A stretch of 64,000 nucleotides of DNA from Actinomadura sp. J1-007. Its GTDB lineage: Bacteria; Actinomycetota; Actinomycetes; Streptosporangiales; Streptosporangiaceae. The position numbers and the translations under genes were made by a program. Below the pieces are notes generated by a model. It made no database searches, had not been told where the DNA came from, and worked only from the letters and a program-made list of their open reading frames with translations. Below are positions 59,901-64,000 of the stretch, in pieces. The stretch covers positions 4,030,001 through 4,094,000 of the forward strand of contig NZ_WING01000001.1 of NCBI RefSeq assembly GCF_009793335.1. Direction: 5' to 3'. The first letter of the stretch is position 1, and every line of letters begins with the position of its first letter.

Positions 59901-60118
59901 TTCCTGCGCGGACGGCACGGCGGGGGCCGTCGGTCCCGGTCGCGGGCGTTTCGCATGAACTCTCTGCGGGGTGTGCGGTTCCGGCGTCAAATGTTTTCTC
60001 GGGGACGCGACGGGCTCCGTGCGTTCCCCTTGGCCGGTCCGGCGCGCATGATGAAGGCAGGGCCCTTGCGCCCGCGGCCCCACGCCGCGGGAGGGCCCTG
60101 GTTGGGGCGTTGTGAGAC

Positions 60119-60874
60119 GTGGCCATTGCGCGACTCGGGCAGGGAGTGGGACTGCGTCCCCAGCTCAGCGACGAGGTCGCCGCCCGCATCCGTGCGCTGA
60201 TCATGGACGGCCGGGTCCGGCCGGGGGAGTACCTCCGGCTCGAACGGCTGGCCCTGGAGTTCGGGATCAGCGTCACGCCCGTGCGGGAGGCGCTCCAGTC
60301 ACTGCGCAGCGAGGGGTTCGTCCATCTCGAACCGCGGCGCGGGTTCGTCGTGGCCGCGCTGTCCAGGCAGGACGTCCGGGACCTGTTCTGGGTGCAGGCG
60401 ACGATCGCGGGCGAGCTGGCGGCGCGGGCCGCGGCCCGGCTGTCCCCGGAGGCGCTGCGCGACCTGCGCGGCCTCCAGCGGACCCTCGAACAGGCCGAGT
60501 CCGCCGGGCGGATCGACGTGATGGAGGAGCAGAACCACCGGTTCCACCGGGCGATCAACCTGGCGGCCGGCTCGGCGAAGCTGACCTGGTCGCTCGGGTC
60601 GGTCGCGCGGTACGCGCCGCGCGGGCTGTACGGGCGGCTGCCGGACTGGCCGGGCCTGGCCGTACGCGACCACCGGCGGATCCTGGCGGCCCTGTCGGCC
60701 GCGGCGGCTCCCGGGCGCGGCCGCCCGGACGGGCCGGGCGCGCGGGCCGCCGCGGCGCGGGCGGCGGGCACGGAGATGAGGCGGCACATCGTGGGCGCGG
60801 GGGAGCTGCTGATGGGCCATCTGGCCCGGCAGGGGATGTGGCGCGACGAGGAGCTTGACGAAGTTAGTGATTGA
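60119..60874 (+). CDS. GntR family regulator, FCD type
   Basis: A 251-aa regulator. The winged helix is LSDEVAARIRALIMDGRVRP and LALEFGISVTPVREALQSLR, followed by an all-helical FCD ligand domain (about 90-245) with NHRFHRAINLAAGS and a histidine late in the domain. GTG 60119. The 3' end runs into the operator and promoter of the next gene, so the TetR gene is separately controlled. The ligand, probably an organic acid, is unknown. Confidence 0.9.
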   Translation: MAIARLGQGVGLRPQLSDEVAARIRALIMDGRVRPGEYLRLERLALEFGISVTPVREALQSLRSEGFVHLEPRRGFVVAALSRQDVRDLFWVQATIAGELAARAAARLSPEALRDLRGLQRTLEQAESAGRIDVMEEQNHRFHRAINLAAGSAKLTWSLGSVARYAPRGLYGRLPDWPGLAVRDHRRILAALSAAAAPGRGRPDGPGARAAAARAAGTEMRRHIVGAGELLMGHLARQGMWRDEELDEVSD

Positions 60875-60884
60875 GCACTAACTT
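60861..60884. promoter_or_regulatory. TetR operator 1 in front of the tetR gene
   Basis: Perfect inverted arms AAGTTAGTG and CACTAACTT separated by six bases. TTGACG at 60855 and TAACTT at 60879 can serve as -35 and -10, so bound repressor would block the promoter. A second copy of the site lies before the MFS gene at 61574. Confidence 0.8.
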
Positions 60885-60891
60885 AGCTGCC

Positions 60892-61530
<639 letters not shown>

Positions 61531-61573
61531 CGGCCTGAACGGGGCGGGCCGACCCCCTTTTTTTTCGGCCCAG

Positions 61574-61596
61574 AAGTTAGTGACCGATAACTAATC
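61574..61596. promoter_or_regulatory. TetR operator 2 in front of the MFS gene
   Basis: AAGTTAGTGACCGATAACTA matches operator 1 in the left arm (AAGTTAGTG) and in the ACTAA of the right arm, with the same spacing. It lies 16 bp before the MFS start and overlaps the expected promoter region. Confidence 0.75.
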
Positions 61597-61611
61597 ACGG
61601 AGGGACAGGAC

Positions 61612-63024
61612 ATGCGACCCAACGCGCTGCGCACGTTCATCGTCACCGGGATCGCGCTGTTCATGGTGGCGCTCGACAACCTGATCGTCACCAACGCGCT
61701 CCCGGCCATCCGCGCCGACCTGCACACCGGCCTGGAGGGGCTGGAGTGGACGGTCAACGCCTACACCCTCACCTTCGGCGTGCTCCTGCTGCCCGCCGCG
61801 GCCGTCGCCGACCGGTTCGGGCGCCGCCGCCTGTTCGTCGCGGGCCTCGCGGTGTTCACGCTCGCGTCCGCCGCCGCCGCGCTCGCCCCCGGCATCGGCA
61901 CGCTGATCGCCGCGCGCGCCGTCCAGGGCGCGGGCGGCGCGGTGATCACCCCGCTCACCCTCACCCTGCTCGCCGCCGCCGTCCCGCCCGCGCGGCGCGG
62001 CGTCGCGCTCGCCGCCTGGAGCATGATGAGCGGCCTCGGCGTCGCGCTCGGCCCGGTCGTCGGCGGCGCGGTCACCGAGTACGCCACCTGGCAGTGGATC
62101 TTCTGGCTGAACGTCCCGGTCGGCGCGGTGCTGCTCGTGCTCGCGCCCCGGTTCCTCACCGAGAGCCGCGGCGCCGCCAAGCGCCTCGACCTCGCCGGCA
62201 CCGCGCTGCTCACCGCCGGGCTGCTCGGCGTCGTCCTCGGCCTGGTCCGGGGGAACGAGCACGGCTGGACGAGCCCGCAGGTCCTCGCCGGGCTGGTCGG
62301 CGGCGGCGTCCTGATCGCGGCGTTCGTCGCGTACGAGACGCGCGCGGCCCACCCCATGCTGCCGATGCGGCTGTTCCGCGACCGCGGCTTCAGCACCGTC
62401 AACGCGATCGCGCTGGTGATGTCGTTCGCGGTCTTCGGGGCCGTCTTCCTGCTGATCCAGTTCCTCCAGAGCACCCAGCACATGTCGCCGCTGGAGGCCG
62501 GCGTCCGCACGCTGCCCTGGACCGGGATGCCGCTGCTCGTCGCGCCGCTCACCGCGCCGCTGATGGCCCGGATCGGCACCCGCGCCGTCCTGGCCGCCGC
62601 GCTGGCGTTCCAGGCCGCCGGGCTCGGCTGGCTCGCCGCGGTCACCGGGCCCGCGACCACGTACGGCGAGTTCGTGCCGGGCTTCGTGCTCGCGGGCGCC
62701 GGGATGGGCCTGTTCTTCCCGCCCCTCGCGCGGCTCGTCCTCGACCGCGCGCCGGTCGAGTACGCGGGCGTCGCGTCCGGGACGAGCAACGCGCTGCGCC
62801 AGCTCGGCACCGTCCTCGGCATCGCGGTCCTCGGAGCCGTCTTCGCCGCGAACGGCGACATGTCCGGCCCCCAGGCGTTCACCGACGGGCTGCTGCCCGC
62901 GCTGTGGGTGGGCACCGCCACCCTGGCCGCCGCCGCGGCCGCCGCGTTCCTCATCCCGCCGGTGAGCCGCGCCGGGACCACCGCCGCGGCACCGGCCCCC
63001 GAGCCCGCCGAGGTCGGCGCCTGA
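61612..63024 (+). CDS. DHA2-type MFS drug transporter
   Basis: A 470-aa membrane protein with about 14 helices. Landmarks are LFMVALDNLIVTNALPAIRA in helix 1, motif A AVADRFGRRR, and motif C GVALGPVVGGAVTEYATWQW. ATG 61612 follows GGAGGGACAGG. Its gene is 81 bp behind tetR with a matching operator between them, so it is induced when the TetR binds a drug-like ligand. A long hairpin ends the unit. Confidence 0.93.
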   Translation: MRPNALRTFIVTGIALFMVALDNLIVTNALPAIRADLHTGLEGLEWTVNAYTLTFGVLLLPAAAVADRFGRRRLFVAGLAVFTLASAAAALAPGIGTLIAARAVQGAGGAVITPLTLTLLAAAVPPARRGVALAAWSMMSGLGVALGPVVGGAVTEYATWQWIFWLNVPVGAVLLVLAPRFLTESRGAAKRLDLAGTALLTAGLLGVVLGLVRGNEHGWTSPQVLAGLVGGGVLIAAFVAYETRAAHPMLPMRLFRDRGFSTVNAIALVMSFAVFGAVFLLIQFLQSTQHMSPLEAGVRTLPWTGMPLLVAPLTAPLMARIGTRAVLAAALAFQAAGLGWLAAVTGPATTYGEFVPGFVLAGAGMGLFFPPLARLVLDRAPVEYAGVASGTSNALRQLGTVLGIAVLGAVFAANGDMSGPQAFTDGLLPALWVGTATLAAAAAAAFLIPPVSRAGTTAAAPAPEPAEVGA

Positions 63025-63034
63025 CCCGTTCGCA

Positions 63035-63082
63035 CGCGGTGCGCCGTCGCCTGGAGAACGCCTCCGGCGACGGCGCACCGCG
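63035..63082. terminator. Long bidirectional terminator hairpin
   Basis: A 17-bp perfect stem (63035-63051 and 63066-63082, starting CGCGGTGCGCCGTC) plus four more paired bases inside (GGAG with CTCC) between the convergent MFS and adenosine deaminase genes. Confidence 0.85.
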
Positions 63083-63108
63083 GTTCGACGGGGCGGGGCG
63101 GTCGCGTG

Positions 63109-64000
63109 TCAGGCGAGCGGGTGCGGAACGGGCGGGGTCGCGAGCCAGGTCTCGACGCCCGCGAGGAGCTGCTTGCGCGTGACCTCCGGGGCGGCCGAGG
63201 CGTTGATCGACTGGCGGGCGAGCGCGGCCAGCTCGGCGTCGGAGAAGCCGTGCTCGGCGCGGACGAGCTCGTACTGCCGGGCCAGCCGCGAGCCGAACAG
63301 CAGCGGGTCGTCGGCGCCGAGCGCGATCGACGCGCCCGCCTCGTACAGCCTGCGGACCGGGACCTCCGCCGCCGTCGCGGCGACGCCGAGGCCGACGTTG
63401 GACGCGGGGCACACTTCGAGGGTGACGCCGCGTTCGACGATCCGGTCGAGGAGGCGCGGGTCCTCGACGGCGCGGACGCCGTGGCCGATCCGGTCGGCCG
63501 ACAGCGTGTCCAGGCACTCGCGGACGCTCGCCGGGCCGAGCAGCTCCCCGCCGTGCGGGTCCGACAGCAGGCCGCCGTTGCGCGCGATGCGGAACGCGCC
63601 CTCGAAGTCGTACGCGCGGCCGCGCCGCTCGTCGTTGGACAGCCCGAACCCGACGACGCCCCGCCCGGCGTAGCGAACGGCGAGCCGCGCCAGGGCCTTG
63701 GCGTCCAGGGGGTGCTTGGTGCGGTTGGCCGCGATCACCACGCCGATCCCGATCCCGGCCGCCTCCTCGGCCTGCCGGGCGGCGTCCAGGACGAGCTCGA
63801 CCGTCGGCGTCAGCCCGCCGAACCGCGCCGCGTACCCGCTCGGATCGACCTGGATCTCCAGCCAGCCCGAGCCCTCGGACGCCTCGTCCTCGGCGGTCTC
63901 GCGCAGCAGGCGGCGCAGGTCGTCCTCGGTCCGCAGCACGGACCGCGCGATGTCGTACAGCCGCTGGAACCGGAACCAGCCGCGCTCGTCGGTGGCCCGC
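63109..64000 (-). CDS. add: Adenosine deaminase, 3' part
   Basis: The 296 codons visible here continue to the window edge, so the gene's start is outside. The enzyme turns adenosine into inosine. Visible motifs are GWFRFQRLYDIARSVLRTED, SADRIGHGVRAVEDPRLLDR with the active-site histidine, LEVCPASNVGLG and the ASIALGADDPLLFGSRLARQ loop with the metal-binding and catalytic aspartates (GADDP where most family members have GTDDP). The N-terminal zinc HxH lies beyond the window. Some actinobacterial relatives deaminate other nucleosides or aminofutalosine, so the name is at family level. Confidence 0.88.
   Translation of the reverse strand, partial: RATDERGWFRFQRLYDIARSVLRTEDDLRRLLRETAEDEASEGSGWLEIQVDPSGYAARFGGLTPTVELVLDAARQAEEAAGIGIGVVIAANRTKHPLDAKALARLAVRYAGRGVVGFGLSNDERRGRAYDFEGAFRIARNGGLLSDPHGGELLGPASVRECLDTLSADRIGHGVRAVEDPRLLDRIVERGVTLEVCPASNVGLGVAATAAEVPVRRLYEAGASIALGADDPLLFGSRLARQYELVRAEHGFSDAELAALARQSINASAAPEVTRKQLLAGVETWLATPPVPHPLA

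Overview
The window is 64 kb of very GC-rich DNA with frequent GTG starts, tRNA genes without an encoded CCA end, Pro/Ala/Gly-rich protein tails, and actinobacterial marker genes: korAB, a second nuo set lacking EFG, htpX, yajQ, tRNA-Tyr, tRNA-Thr/tRNA-Met, rpmG, hadA-hadB and murB. From memory, this backbone order resembles the Streptomyces SCO459x-SCO463x neighbourhood. Gene style suggests a Thermomonosporaceae or Streptosporangiales actinomycete (Actinomadura-like). That is an inference; no taxonomic marker was searched.

Layout. (1) 1-7980 is an accessory island. An msrA gene ends at 240 and two degenerate copies of its 3' end lie at about 565-636 and 7887-7980. Between them sit an unknown 568-aa protein, a divergent STAND/NLR-type ATPase with Sel1/TPR repeats and an N-terminal RHIM-like amyloid motif, a frame-broken unknown gene, and a two-gene unit of a membrane-anchored SepF-like protein and a four-helix SLATT/DUF4231-type membrane protein. 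(2) 8-26 kb holds regulator and transport modules: TetR/quinone oxidoreductase, a two-component system opposite an ABC exporter, a hydrolase-ABC ATPase fusion with its permease, and a TetR-MFS-carboxypeptidase-regulatory-like-YceI operon. (3) 26-44 kb is the energy region: korB/korA (2-oxoacid:ferredoxin oxidoreductase), two membrane-anchored LppX/LolA-like proteins, and nuoA-B-C-H-I-J-K-L-M-N without nuoD, E, F or G, followed by htpX. Reduced ferredoxin from KorAB is the natural candidate electron donor for a complex I without an NADH module. (4) 44.8-53 kb is patchy: an orphan lanthipeptide-like precursor, yajQ, a broken SDR gene, tRNA-Tyr, decayed genes, ArsR-SRPBCC, a broken methyltransferase and a secreted trypsin-like protease. 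(5) 52.8-64 kb returns to housekeeping: methyltransferase, PP2C-like phosphatase, acyl-CoA dehydrogenase, tRNA-Thr, tRNA-Met, rpmG, hadAB, murB, then GntR, TetR-MFS with matched operators, and the 3' part of an adenosine deaminase gene.

Quality warning. About ten genes are disrupted by frame slips that are all -1, mostly at G or C runs (for example the C5 run at 5981, GGGGCCCC at 35103, the C4 run at 47149, and GGGG at 51466). This is what one-base under-calling of homopolymers in the assembly would give. It explains an apparent NuoC-NuoH fusion, a split SDR gene, a split methyltransferase and the broken N-terminus of nuoB. Such genes are annotated across the slip and flagged.
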